Assembly (NCBI GenBank): GCA_022844475.1
Contig: JALHLR010000003.1
Coordinates: forward strand, 12,892-76,891
Source: Hyphomonadaceae bacterium
Lineage (GTDB): Bacteria; Pseudomonadota; Alphaproteobacteria; Caulobacterales; Hyphomonadaceae
Length of the DNA: 64,000 bases
Direction of reading: 5' to 3'
The notes under the pieces were generated by a model that saw only the letters and a program-made list of their open reading frames with translations, did no database searches and was not told the origin of the DNA. Position 1 is the stretch's first letter. Every line of letters begins with the position of its first letter. The position numbers and the translations under genes were made by a program. Below, in pieces: positions 1-8,670 of the stretch.

Positions 1-30
1 GGTTGTGGCGAGGAGGGTTGTGGCGAGGAG
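1..30. repeat. 15-bp perfect tandem repeat inside a signal-peptide coding region
   Basis: Positions 1-15 and 16-30 are identical (ggttgtggcgaggag). On the minus strand the repeat encodes LLATT twice in frame, in the hydrophobic core of the partial secreted protein. A third copy beyond the window edge cannot be excluded. Confidence 0.85.
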
Positions 31-51
31 CAGGTAGCTGGCGCGTGTCAT
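1..51 (-). CDS. N-terminus of a secreted protein, possibly TIGR02186 family (partial)
   Basis: Only the first 17 codons are inside the window. The ATG at 51-49 overlaps the TGA stop of the exporter gene in an ATGA junction, so the two are translationally coupled. The visible residues, MTRASYLLLATTLLATT, look like the start of a signal peptide. In many alphaproteobacteria a TIGR02186-family periplasmic or membrane protein of unknown function directly follows a TauE/SafE exporter. That context is the only basis for the family name. The hydrophobic stretch is encoded by a perfect 15-bp tandem repeat. Confidence 0.45.
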   Translation of the reverse strand, partial: MTRASYLLLATTLLATT

Positions 52-956
52 AACGTCTCCTCCAGCCGGTACTCCGGTTGGGGGGCAACGAACAGTTCGT
101 AGACCAGCCTTCCTGCAATCCCGAGGACCAGTAGTGCGAGGAGAAGCCTCACCTGCGCCGCCTTCAGCCGCCGACCGGCGATCGCGCCATAGCGCGCACC
201 GACGACGCCGCCGACCATCAGGACCACCGCGAGCACAAGATCGACCGTGCCGTTGAAGGTGGCTTGAAGAAAAGTAACGTAAGCGGTGAGGAAGATGATC
301 TGGAACAGCGACGTTCCAACCATCACCCGGGTCGGCACGCCCAGCAGATAGACCATGGCGGGGGCCAGGATGAAGCCGCCGCCGACGCCCAGGATGGCAG
401 CCAGCATGCCGACGAAGAAGCCTATGGCGATCGGAGGAATGATCGAGATGTAGAGGCCTGAACGAGGGAAGCGGCGCTTCAACGGCAGGCCGCGCATCCA
501 GGCGCGGATACGTGTACGTCGACCGGGATCGCCGCCGGTCGTTCGCAGGGCTCCAACGCTTTCCCACGCCATCAGGCCGCCGATTACGCCCAGGAAGATA
601 ATGTAAAGAAACGAGATCGTGGCGTCGACCACGCCAAACGCCTTGAGAATGCTGAAAATTCCGACGCCGATCGTAGACCCGGCGAGGCCGCCCATCAGCA
701 TCAGCGTACCGAGCCTCGTATCGACCTGCCTGTCGCGCCAGTGGGCGGACACTCCCGCAATCGAGGTTGCAAGGATCTGGTTAGCCTGGGTTGAAACCGC
801 CACGGCCGCGGGAATGCCATAGAAGATCAGCAGCGGGGTTAGCAGGAAGCCTCCGCCCACGCCGAAAAGCCCTGACAGGAACCCCACCAGCGTGCCGATC
901 GCAACGAGGATCAGCGGATCGACCGCGACCTGTGCGATGGGCAGATGAATCAGCAT
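48..956 (-). CDS. Sulfite exporter TauE/SafE family membrane protein
   Basis: A 302-residue polytopic inner-membrane protein. It has the two glycine-rich repeats typical of TauE/SafE, GLFGVGGGFLLTP near residues 29-41 and AILGVGGGFILAP near 187-199. Several hydrophobic helices surround them, and a basic cytoplasmic loop lies near 145-165. The family exports small sulfur-containing or organic anions such as sulfite or sulfoacetate; the substrate here cannot be told. The next gene overlaps its stop by 4 nt, suggesting an operon of exporter plus secreted partner. The ATG at 956 gives normal family length. Confidence 0.88.
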   Translation of the reverse strand: MLIHLPIAQVAVDPLILVAIGTLVGFLSGLFGVGGGFLLTPLLIFYGIPAAVAVSTQANQILATSIAGVSAHWRDRQVDTRLGTLMLMGGLAGSTIGVGIFSILKAFGVVDATISFLYIIFLGVIGGLMAWESVGALRTTGGDPGRRTRIRAWMRGLPLKRRFPRSGLYISIIPPIAIGFFVGMLAAILGVGGGFILAPAMVYLLGVPTRVMVGTSLFQIIFLTAYVTFLQATFNGTVDLVLAVVLMVGGVVGARYGAIAGRRLKAAQVRLLLALLVLGIAGRLVYELFVAPQPEYRLEETL

Positions 957-1065
957 GACCCGTTCTAGACGCGCAAATGCGCCGCTGAAAGCGTTTGCAG
1001 GAGTCCGAGGCCAGATTGAACGAGCTGGCGCTGCATCCCCCCGGATCGACGGGCTCTCCGGCGCC

Positions 1066-4000
1066 CTAGTTTTCAGCGCCGAGGGTGGCTGTGCGCAACT
1101 GGCGCAGAAGCGACACGCTGGCTTCGCCTGTCACGGGAAGGTCATTGGCACGCTCGAACTGCCGGATCGCGTCGGCGGTTCGGGTGCTCAATTTCCCATC
1201 TGTCGTTCCCGGCGAATAGCCGAGCCGCTGGAGCAGGCGCTGAGCCTCCGAAATCTGTGCCGGGGAAGCGATGTCCCAGGACCGCTGGCCGAAATCGCCG
1301 TTGGCCCGTGCTACGGGCTGTTTCGGGTTGAAGGCGCGGGCGCGGCGTTTGATCGACTCTGCCTGCGTCGGCTGCATTTCCGCCAGCAGACCGCGGGCAC
1401 GGCGGCTGGCGTCCTGGTCGCCGGCGCGGCCGGCAATCTCGAACCAGTAGGCTGCTTCCGCCTTGTCCTCGCTGAGCCCGAGACCCTGCTCGTACAGAAC
1501 GGCAAGGTTGTATTGGCTATCTACAAGGCCGAGGTCCGCGGCAGTGCGGAACCATTCGACGGCCGCCGCATAGCTCTGAGGTCCAGCGTCGCCCTCGGCA
1601 TAGAAGACCGCCAGGTCATGCATGGCCAGGCGGTTGCCGCCGATCGCGGCCTTCTCTGTCCATGAGCGGCTGGCCGCCATGTCGCGCGGGACGCCTTCGC
1701 CGCGCTCGTAAAGCTTGGCGAGGCGGTATTCAGCCATCACAAGGCCACGGCCTGCAGCGTCGCGGAGCAGCTGGACAGCGCGCGTCTTCTCTCCGGTATT
1801 CAGAAGGTCCAGCGCGTAGTCATGCAGTGCGACTGGATCGCCGGCGCGCACTGCGTCCGACAGCGTGAGCGGTGGTGCGGACGCTGCGGCGACCGGGCTG
1901 GCTGGAGAAGGCGCGGCAGGGGTAGCCGTCGCGCTATTCGCGACCGCTGTCTCAGTTGGCATCTCGTCAGCCAGGAGTCCGGCACCAGGGTCGGTGTCAT
2001 CTTCCGTGAAGAGCACGGCGTCAGCCGCTCCCGCAGGCGCGGCCGCAAGTTCCGGGGCGGTCGGCTCGAGTTTGGCGAAGTCGTCGCCTTGCGTGTCCTG
2101 CTTGCCCCGCATGACGGTGAACGCGGCGCCTCCGGCGACGGCAACCGTCAGGACTGCAGAAGCAATCAGCGGGCCCTTGCCTATACCCCTTCGGCCAGCA
2201 CTCGCCGTGGTTTCAACGCGCCGGCCCTGCCGTGCCGCGCGCCGCGCTTCCTCAAGATAGTCGGTGGACAGGCGCTCGCGTCCATCATCGATCGGCAGAT
2301 CGGCCACGAACCCTTCGCTCGGCGGGGGGGCGGGGCCGAGGAATTCATCGTCAGCTTCAAGCAGGTCTTCGATCCGGTTGGCAGGTTCGGACGCAACCGC
2401 GGTGGCGGCTGCGCCATCTTCGAACAGGTGGGCGTCGCGCCGATCAAACGGCGGCGGCTCGACGCCGACGATATCGGTGGTATCGGGGAGATCATCTGCA
2501 TTGTGGATCGCCAACAGCGCTGCCGGTGCAATGCGAGACGCCGTCGATGAAGGCTCGTCGTCGAGGATCAGGTAGTCGCCCGACACGATCGGGATGTCGC
2601 GGGACATTTCCGGCTGATTGATGTCACCGCCGCGTAAGTCTTCGATGCTCTCGAGGCGTCGGGCGAGTGAAGACACCGTATTCTGGACCGGTGTGAGGGC
2701 GGCGGCGACCTGGTCGGCCGACTCGTCCATCCGACGCTGGACCTCGGACAGCATGTCGGAGAGCTTCGTTTCGTAGGAGCGCCCACTGTCGGAGAGGCGT
2801 GCTTCAAAAGCGCGCTGGGAATCCTGTGCCTGAAGCTGCAACCGTTCCACGGCGCGCGCGACCTGTTCGCCGATCTGGCCAATGGCCTGGGCGCTGCGGT
2901 GCTCGCTTTCCTTGACGCGCTCGTCTAGCCTGTCGGCGAGGCGGTCGATCTCCGTGCTGTCGAGCGGCCGGGCAGCCCCTGCGGTTTCCGCCATGCGGTC
3001 GCTGAGGCGCTGCACGCTTTCGTCGTGCCGGCGCTGCAACCGTTCGGCGACGATTGCGACCTGTTCGCCAACGGCGTCGATCGCGCCGGCGCTTCGCTTT
3101 TCCAGGGCTTGCAGTTTGTCGTCGACGGCAGTGTTGAGACGACCAATGTCGGCGCGCGTGTTGCTTTCGACGGAGCCAAGGCGCGCGTCGATCGTGTCGG
3201 CGAGGTTGGCGATTTCGCGGCGAACATCTTCGATGGAGCGCTTGTCGCCACGGGCTTCGACTGCACGAAGGCGGTCATCGACGGCGCGCGAAAGACGGTC
3301 GACCTGCGCGCTCATTGCCTCGATTGCGTCAGCCTGCCGGGCCTCGGATACCTGAATCTGGCCCTGTAGCTGCCCGATCGTCCGCTCAAGGCGTTCGACT
3401 TTCTCTGGGTTACCGGTGCGCAGCGCTTCTTCGAGGCGGCGCTCCATGTCGGCGCGGGCTGCCTGGACCGGGCGCGCCATGTCTTCGGCAAAAGCATCGA
3501 GGCGCTTCTGGAACACCTGCTGCAGTTGCGCCATGTCTTCAGCGGGGCGGCCTGCGCCCTGCTGGAGGCGGCCGTCGATGTCGGTGACGGCGCGTTCGAG
3601 GACGTTGACCGCAGTGTCTGTCTTGCGCTCGGTGCGGGTGACGCGTTCGGTGATCCGGCTGACCGCGTCGCTGAGCGTGTTCATCGCTTCGCGGGTCTTT
3701 TCTTCGATGGCGTCGACGCGGTCGAGCACCTCCTTCGACATCGCGCGCGAGCGGGAGAGGTTGGACTCGAGTGCGCGCTCCATGCGCCAGGTGGTGTCGC
3801 CGACGGCGCGCTCGGCCTTGGTCTCGAACAGTTCGAAGCGCGAAGCCGCGTCGGTTATCCGTGCGAGACCAGCTTCGATGCGGCGTTCGGTCGAGGACAT
3901 TTTTTCCTCGATCTGGTCGACGCGGCCGTTCACGCCGGCGGCGTTGGAACGAACCGCGCTGCTGATCGCCTGGTCCATCGAGCGGGCGACGTCGTCGACC

Positions 4001-4578
4001 TTCGAGGCAACTTCATTGACCTTGTCATCGAACAGCGTGCGCAGGTTTTGCTGCTCACGCTCTGCCTCGCCAAGACGCTCCTGAAGCGTTTCGGAGAGCC
4101 GCCCGAGCGACGCTTCGAGCGTCTTCAGGCCCTCCAGGGTCTCGCCTGAACGATTCTCTGCTTCAAGCGCGCCGATACGATTGCGTAGCGCGGATTGGGT
4201 CGTCTCGATTTCGCCCATTGCGCGCGTGACGCGTTCCAGGGCCTGCAGTTGCGCCTTGCCCGAGGCATCCACCTTACCCATCAGGCCCAGAATCGATTTG
4301 TCGATCCCAGATATTGCGCGAGCGGAACGACCTGTAGATGCTTCAAGGCGCTGGGAGAGCTGGTCGATCTCCTGCGACATTCTTCGTAGATCACCGTCGG
4401 CGGAAGCGCGGGGCATCGGATCGGACAGGTCGATGTCGCGGAACTCGTGCTCGTCGCCTTCGAGCAGAAGGGAATTAAGGTACTGACCCAAGGTCACGCC
4501 CTGACGCGCCGCGCGCTCGCGAGCGACGGATCGCGCCTTCGGGTCGATACCCTTCACGCTCCAAGGCGCCTGAGTCAT
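1066..4578 (-). CDS. podJ: PodJ-like polar localisation factor (coiled coil, TM, Sel1 repeats, PG-binding)
   Basis: A 1170-residue protein. The start is the ATG at 4578 (MTQAPWSVKGIDPKARS), preceded by GGAG, rather than the upstream in-frame start at 4629. A short N-terminal motif (residues 1-45, WSVKGIDPKAR...GVTLGQYLN) matches the N-terminus of alphaproteobacterial PodJ-type proteins. A long charged coiled-coil region (about 80-660) and an acidic linker follow. One membrane helix lies near 800-822 (GPLIASAVLTVAVAGGAAF). Sel1/TPR-like repeats occupy about 905-1070, with motifs such as AEYRLAKLYERGEGVP. A C-terminal peptidoglycan-binding domain spans about 1100-1167 (LQRLGYSPGTTDG). In Caulobacter, PodJ organises the new pole and recruits PleC. 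The periplasmic Sel1 and PG-binding part would face the wall. Orthology is inferred from architecture; the label PodJL/Sel1 protein would also fit. Confidence 0.75.
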   Translation of the reverse strand: MTQAPWSVKGIDPKARSVARERAARQGVTLGQYLNSLLLEGDEHEFRDIDLSDPMPRASADGDLRRMSQEIDQLSQRLEASTGRSARAISGIDKSILGLMGKVDASGKAQLQALERVTRAMGEIETTQSALRNRIGALEAENRSGETLEGLKTLEASLGRLSETLQERLGEAEREQQNLRTLFDDKVNEVASKVDDVARSMDQAISSAVRSNAAGVNGRVDQIEEKMSSTERRIEAGLARITDAASRFELFETKAERAVGDTTWRMERALESNLSRSRAMSKEVLDRVDAIEEKTREAMNTLSDAVSRITERVTRTERKTDTAVNVLERAVTDIDGRLQQGAGRPAEDMAQLQQVFQKRLDAFAEDMARPVQAARADMERRLEEALRTGNPEKVERLERTIGQLQGQIQVSEARQADAIEAMSAQVDRLSRAVDDRLRAVEARGDKRSIEDVRREIANLADTIDARLGSVESNTRADIGRLNTAVDDKLQALEKRSAGAIDAVGEQVAIVAERLQRRHDESVQRLSDRMAETAGAARPLDSTEIDRLADRLDERVKESEHRSAQAIGQIGEQVARAVERLQLQAQDSQRAFEARLSDSGRSYETKLSDMLSEVQRRMDESADQVAAALTPVQNTVSSLARRLESIEDLRGGDINQPEMSRDIPIVSGDYLILDDEPSSTASRIAPAALLAIHNADDLPDTTDIVGVEPPPFDRRDAHLFEDGAAATAVASEPANRIEDLLEADDEFLGPAPPPSEGFVADLPIDDGRERLSTDYLEEARRAARQGRRVETTASAGRRGIGKGPLIASAVLTVAVAGGAAFTVMRGKQDTQGDDFAKLEPTAPELAAAPAGAADAVLFTEDDTDPGAGLLADEMPTETAVANSATATPAAPSPASPVAAASAPPLTLSDAVRAGDPVALHDYALDLLNTGEKTRAVQLLRDAAGRGLVMAEYRLAKLYERGEGVPRDMAASRSWTEKAAIGGNRLAMHDLAVFYAEGDAGPQSYAAAVEWFRTAADLGLVDSQYNLAVLYEQGLGLSEDKAEAAYWFEIAGRAGDQDASRRARGLLAEMQPTQAESIKRRARAFNPKQPVARANGDFGQRSWDIASPAQISEAQRLLQRLGYSPGTTDGKLSTRTADAIRQFERANDLPVTGEASVSLLRQLRTATLGAEN

Positions 4579-4679
4579 GTCCAGCTCCGAATCGGATCGC
4601 GAGATTGTCGTGATCCGGCATGCGGGCACAGTTGGCGATCAGGGACTTAAAGCCGCGTTAAGCATAAATTCTGGGAGTC
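4572..4679. promoter_or_regulatory. Three clustered GANTC (CcrM) sites upstream of the podJ-like gene
   Basis: GANTC occurs at 4572-4576 (GAGTC, overlapping the start region), 4589-4593 (GAATC) and 4675-4679 (GAGTC). Three sites in about 110 bp is denser than chance. In Caulobacter-type bacteria CcrM methylates GANTC, and GcrA reads the methylation state at cell-cycle promoters. The role here is inferred. Confidence 0.45.
4647..4661. promoter_or_regulatory. CtrA-binding box TTAA-N7-TTAA
   Basis: The sequence TTAAAGCCGCGTTAA is a perfect match to the full CtrA consensus TTAA-N7-TTAA. It lies 69-83 nt upstream of the podJ-like start codon. No other perfect full site was noticed in the intergenic regions of this window. 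The position is compatible with direct CtrA activation or repression of the gene. Confidence 0.65.
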
Positions 4680-4717
4680 CCGGAACACGGGGCCTGACAG
4701 GTTGACGCAGGGGGGAG

Positions 4718-4727
4718 GTAACGTTAC
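4718..4727. promoter_or_regulatory. GTAACGTTAC palindrome, candidate MerR operator
   Basis: A perfect 10-bp palindrome lies about 80 nt upstream of the merR start. It sits just downstream of a TTGACG hexamer at 4702-4707 that could be a -35 element; the -10 is poor. MerR-family dimers bind palindromes within their own promoters, so autoregulation is plausible. This is inference. Confidence 0.35.
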
Positions 4728-4805
4728 GTATTGCACAGCGTTAACTCATTGGCGCGGCCTGTGCTCCCCCACAGTGCACATAAAAAATGCAACGGGAGGC
4801 AGAGT

Positions 4806-5264
4806 TTGAAGACGTACACCATCAGTGAACTTGCGCGCGAATTTCAGGTGACTCCGCGCGCCTTGCGCTTCTATGAGGACAAGGGATTGCTCCAGCCAAC
4901 GCGTGACGGGCTGAACCGTGTCTATTCGACCCGCGACCGTGCACGATTGAAGCTGATCCTGCAGGGTAAGAGCGTTGGTTTCTCGCTGTCGGACATCCGT
5001 GAGATCCTTGACCTCTACACGCTCGAAGGTCACCGCGCGCAGCTGAAGCTTTCGCTCAAGAAGTCGCGCGAGCAGATCAAGAACCTCGAGAAGCAGCGTG
5101 AGGACATCGAAGCAGCACTTGAGACCCTTCAGAAAGGTGTCTCGTGGGCAGAAGAGAAGCTCCAGGAGCTTGGGCCTGGTCCGGATGTGGAACAATCGGC
5201 GCGCGCCTATGAGCGTGTCGCGCGCGCTGGGCTCGATGGTGACGTCGCGCATCTCGACAGTTGA
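4806..5264 (+). CDS. MerR family transcriptional regulator of the beta-oxidation cluster
   Basis: A 152-residue protein starting at TTG 4806 (MKTYTISELAREF), 8 nt after a strong GGGAGG. The longer reading from 4731 is unlikely because it would start upstream of this Shine-Dalgarno. Residues 1-70 form the MerR winged helix (YTISELAREFQVTPRALRFY...GLNRVYS). Residues 75-125 form a charged coiled coil, as in the dimerisation helix. There is no C-terminal cysteine-rich metal-binding loop, so a metal sensor is unlikely. Similar MerR proteins (LiuR type) control fatty-acid or branched-chain amino-acid degradation. The acyl-CoA dehydrogenase downstream supports that role here. Confidence 0.85.
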   Translation: MKTYTISELAREFQVTPRALRFYEDKGLLQPTRDGLNRVYSTRDRARLKLILQGKSVGFSLSDIREILDLYTLEGHRAQLKLSLKKSREQIKNLEKQREDIEAALETLQKGVSWAEEKLQELGPGPDVEQSARAYERVARAGLDGDVAHLDS

Positions 5265-5397
5265 CGTCTGGTTCTGCGCTGACGCTAAGTCAGTCTCGAC
5301 GACCGGCCTCGTGGTGATATGACGCCGTGCATTGGTTGCCGGCTGCGTGACCGCACGCGCCGGCAGCCTGTCACACATGGCTGCAGGTGGAGGATCG

Positions 5398-7182
5398 ATG
5401 CCCAGGTATCAGGCGCCGCTCAGGGACATGAAGTTCCTGCTCAACGAAGTGCTTGAGATAGGGTCGTATTCCAGCCTGCCTCGGTTTGCCGACGCGCCTC
5501 CTGACGTTATCGACGCGGTGCTGGATGGCGGGGCATTGTTTGCCCAGGAAGTGCTGCAACCGATCAACGCCATTGGCGACCGGCAGGGTTGCAGGCGGAA
5601 CGCGGATGCATCCGTGAAGACGCCAGACGGCTTCCCCGCAGCCTATAAGCAGATGTCCGAGGATGGCTGGATGGCCATTTCCGCCGATCCCCAATGGGGC
5701 GGGCAGGGCCTGCCGCGCGTCGTTTCGATGGCGTTCCTTGAGATGTGCTCGTCTGCCAACATGGCGTTCTCCATGTACCCCGGCCTCACGCGCGGCGCCG
5801 CCGAGGCCATCCAGGAAGGTGGATCGGACGAGCAGAAGAAAACCTACCTGACAAACATGATGACCGGCAGATGGGCCGGAACCATGAACCTCACCGAACC
5901 CCAGTGCGGGACCGATCTGGGCCTCATCCGCACAAAGGCCGTTCCCCAGCCGGACGGGACCTACAAGATCAGCGGACAGAAGATCTGGATTTCGGGCGGC
6001 GAGCAGGACCTCACCGAAAACATCATCCAGCTTGTACTGGCTCGCATCGAGGGCGGTCCTGAAGGCATCAAGGGCATTTCGCTGTTCATTGTGCCGAAAT
6101 TCCTTGTGAATGATGATGGCTCGCTGGGTGCGCGCAACGCATTCCAATGTGGCGGCCTCGAAGAGAAGATGGGCATCCACGGCAATGCGACATGCGTGAT
6201 GCATTACGAAGGCGCGACCGGTTACCTCGTGGGCGAGGCTCACAAGGGGATGCGCACCATGTTCGTCATGATGAACGAGGCGCGACTTGGCGTTGGCATG
6301 CAGGGCCTCGCGCAAGCGGAAGTGGCCTTCCAGAACGCGGCCGATTTTGCGCGCGAGCGGCTGCAGGGCAGGTCGATCACCGGCGCGAAGGCGCCTGACA
6401 AGGCCGCCGATCCGATCATCGTGCATCCCGATGTGCGGCGCATGCTGATGGACATGAAGGCCTTCACGGAGGGCGCGCGCGCCTTCACCTACTGGACCGC
6501 GCTGCAGGGCGACCTGCTGCACGTGTCGCCGGATGCGCATGTGCGCGAGAAGGCGGACGACCGGATGTCGCTGCTGACGCCGGTGATAAAGGGCTTCCTA
6601 ACCGACCGCGGGTTCAAGTGCGCGAACGATGCGCTGCAGCTGCATGGCGGCACGGGCTACACGCGCGATCAAGGCGTGGAGCAGTTCGTGCGCGATGCCC
6701 GGATCGCGCTGATCTACGAAGGCACCAATGGCATTCAGGCCCTCGACCTTGTCGGGCGCAAGCTGGCGGCCAATGGCGGCCGGGCGGTGTTCGGCTTCTT
6801 CAACGACCTCGAGGAGTTTGCCTCGTCCAACGAAGGCAACGAGAAGCTGAAGCCGTATGTGGAAGGCGTTCAACTCGCGACCGGGGAGCTGAAGGAAGCC
6901 ACGATGTGGCTGATGCAGAACGGCATGTCGAACTTCGACAATGCGGGCGCTTCGAGCCATGACTACCTTCAGCTTTTTGGCCTGACGGCTTTTGCACTGA
7001 TGTGGGCGAAGATGGCGAAGGCGGCTGTGGAACGCGCGGGAACAGGCGACCAGTTCTATGCTGACAAGCTGGCTACGGCTCGCTATTTCTTCGAGCGTGT
7101 CTTGCCTGACGCTACGTCACATCTCGCAAAGGTAAAGACAGGCGCCGGGCCCGTGATGGCCCTCGGCGCAGACTCATTCTGA
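5398..7182 (+). CDS. Acyl-CoA dehydrogenase, about 600-residue FadE/DmdC-like type
   Basis: A 594-residue FAD enzyme that introduces the alpha-beta double bond into an acyl-CoA, the first step of beta-oxidation. The start is ATG 5398 after GGAGG. Family signatures include MNLTEPQCGTDLG, KIWISGGEQDL, LQLHGGTGYTRDQG and RIALIYEGTNGIQALDL; the Glu of YEGTNG, near residue 441, is the expected catalytic base. The extra C-terminal domain of about 100 residues is typical of this long subfamily. That subfamily also contains DmdC, which acts on 3-methylmercaptopropionyl-CoA, so chain-length specificity is open. It heads the cluster with thiolase and a FadB/J fusion. Confidence 0.9.
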   Translation: MPRYQAPLRDMKFLLNEVLEIGSYSSLPRFADAPPDVIDAVLDGGALFAQEVLQPINAIGDRQGCRRNADASVKTPDGFPAAYKQMSEDGWMAISADPQWGGQGLPRVVSMAFLEMCSSANMAFSMYPGLTRGAAEAIQEGGSDEQKKTYLTNMMTGRWAGTMNLTEPQCGTDLGLIRTKAVPQPDGTYKISGQKIWISGGEQDLTENIIQLVLARIEGGPEGIKGISLFIVPKFLVNDDGSLGARNAFQCGGLEEKMGIHGNATCVMHYEGATGYLVGEAHKGMRTMFVMMNEARLGVGMQGLAQAEVAFQNAADFARERLQGRSITGAKAPDKAADPIIVHPDVRRMLMDMKAFTEGARAFTYWTALQGDLLHVSPDAHVREKADDRMSLLTPVIKGFLTDRGFKCANDALQLHGGTGYTRDQGVEQFVRDARIALIYEGTNGIQALDLVGRKLAANGGRAVFGFFNDLEEFASSNEGNEKLKPYVEGVQLATGELKEATMWLMQNGMSNFDNAGASSHDYLQLFGLTAFALMWAKMAKAAVERAGTGDQFYADKLATARYFFERVLPDATSHLAKVKTGAGPVMALGADSF

Positions 7183-7250
7183 CGGGACGCCCAAATTCGG
7201 CGCCCACCCATTCGGCTCCGGCTGGAGCCTGATCTCAAGAGGAGGCCGCC

Positions 7251-8458
<1,208 letters not shown>

Positions 8459-8459
<1 letters not shown>

Positions 8460-8668
8460 TGCAGATCGATGAAGCCAAACTCAGCGCACTTGTGATCTCT
8501 GCGCTCACGGGTATCGGCCTCACGCTGTTTCTCAACCAGGCGCTGCGCGATCTCGGCACGGTGCTGGCGATCACTGTCCCGGTAACGCTGGTGATGGGCG
8601 CGGTACTGTTCGTGTTCGCGTCCGACAATATCAAGAAAGACGGCGACAAGCCGCCGAAAGGTGAATGA
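8459..8668 (+). CDS. Small two-helix membrane protein in the beta-oxidation operon
   Basis: A 69-residue protein of unknown function. The ATG at 8459 shares a base with the thiolase TGA. The end runs into the FadB/J gene (stop at 8666-8668, next ATG at 8671). Two hydrophobic helices are evident, about residues 8-27 and 32-54, followed by a short charged tail (DNIKKDGDKPPKGE). The tight coupling on both sides suggests a real, co-translated gene. A role in tethering the enzymes or acting as a transport accessory would be speculation. Confidence 0.75.
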
Positions 8669-8670
8669 CC

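Noticed and set aside
955-1665. A 236-codon plus-strand frame
   Set aside because: It is antisense to the end of the podJ-like gene, which has clear Sel1 and peptidoglycan-binding motifs in the other strand.
5371-6540. A 389-codon open frame on the minus strand
   Set aside because: It lies wholly opposite the acyl-CoA dehydrogenase gene, has no Shine-Dalgarno, and its composition (His/Arg/Ala-rich) is typical of the antisense frame of a GC-rich gene.
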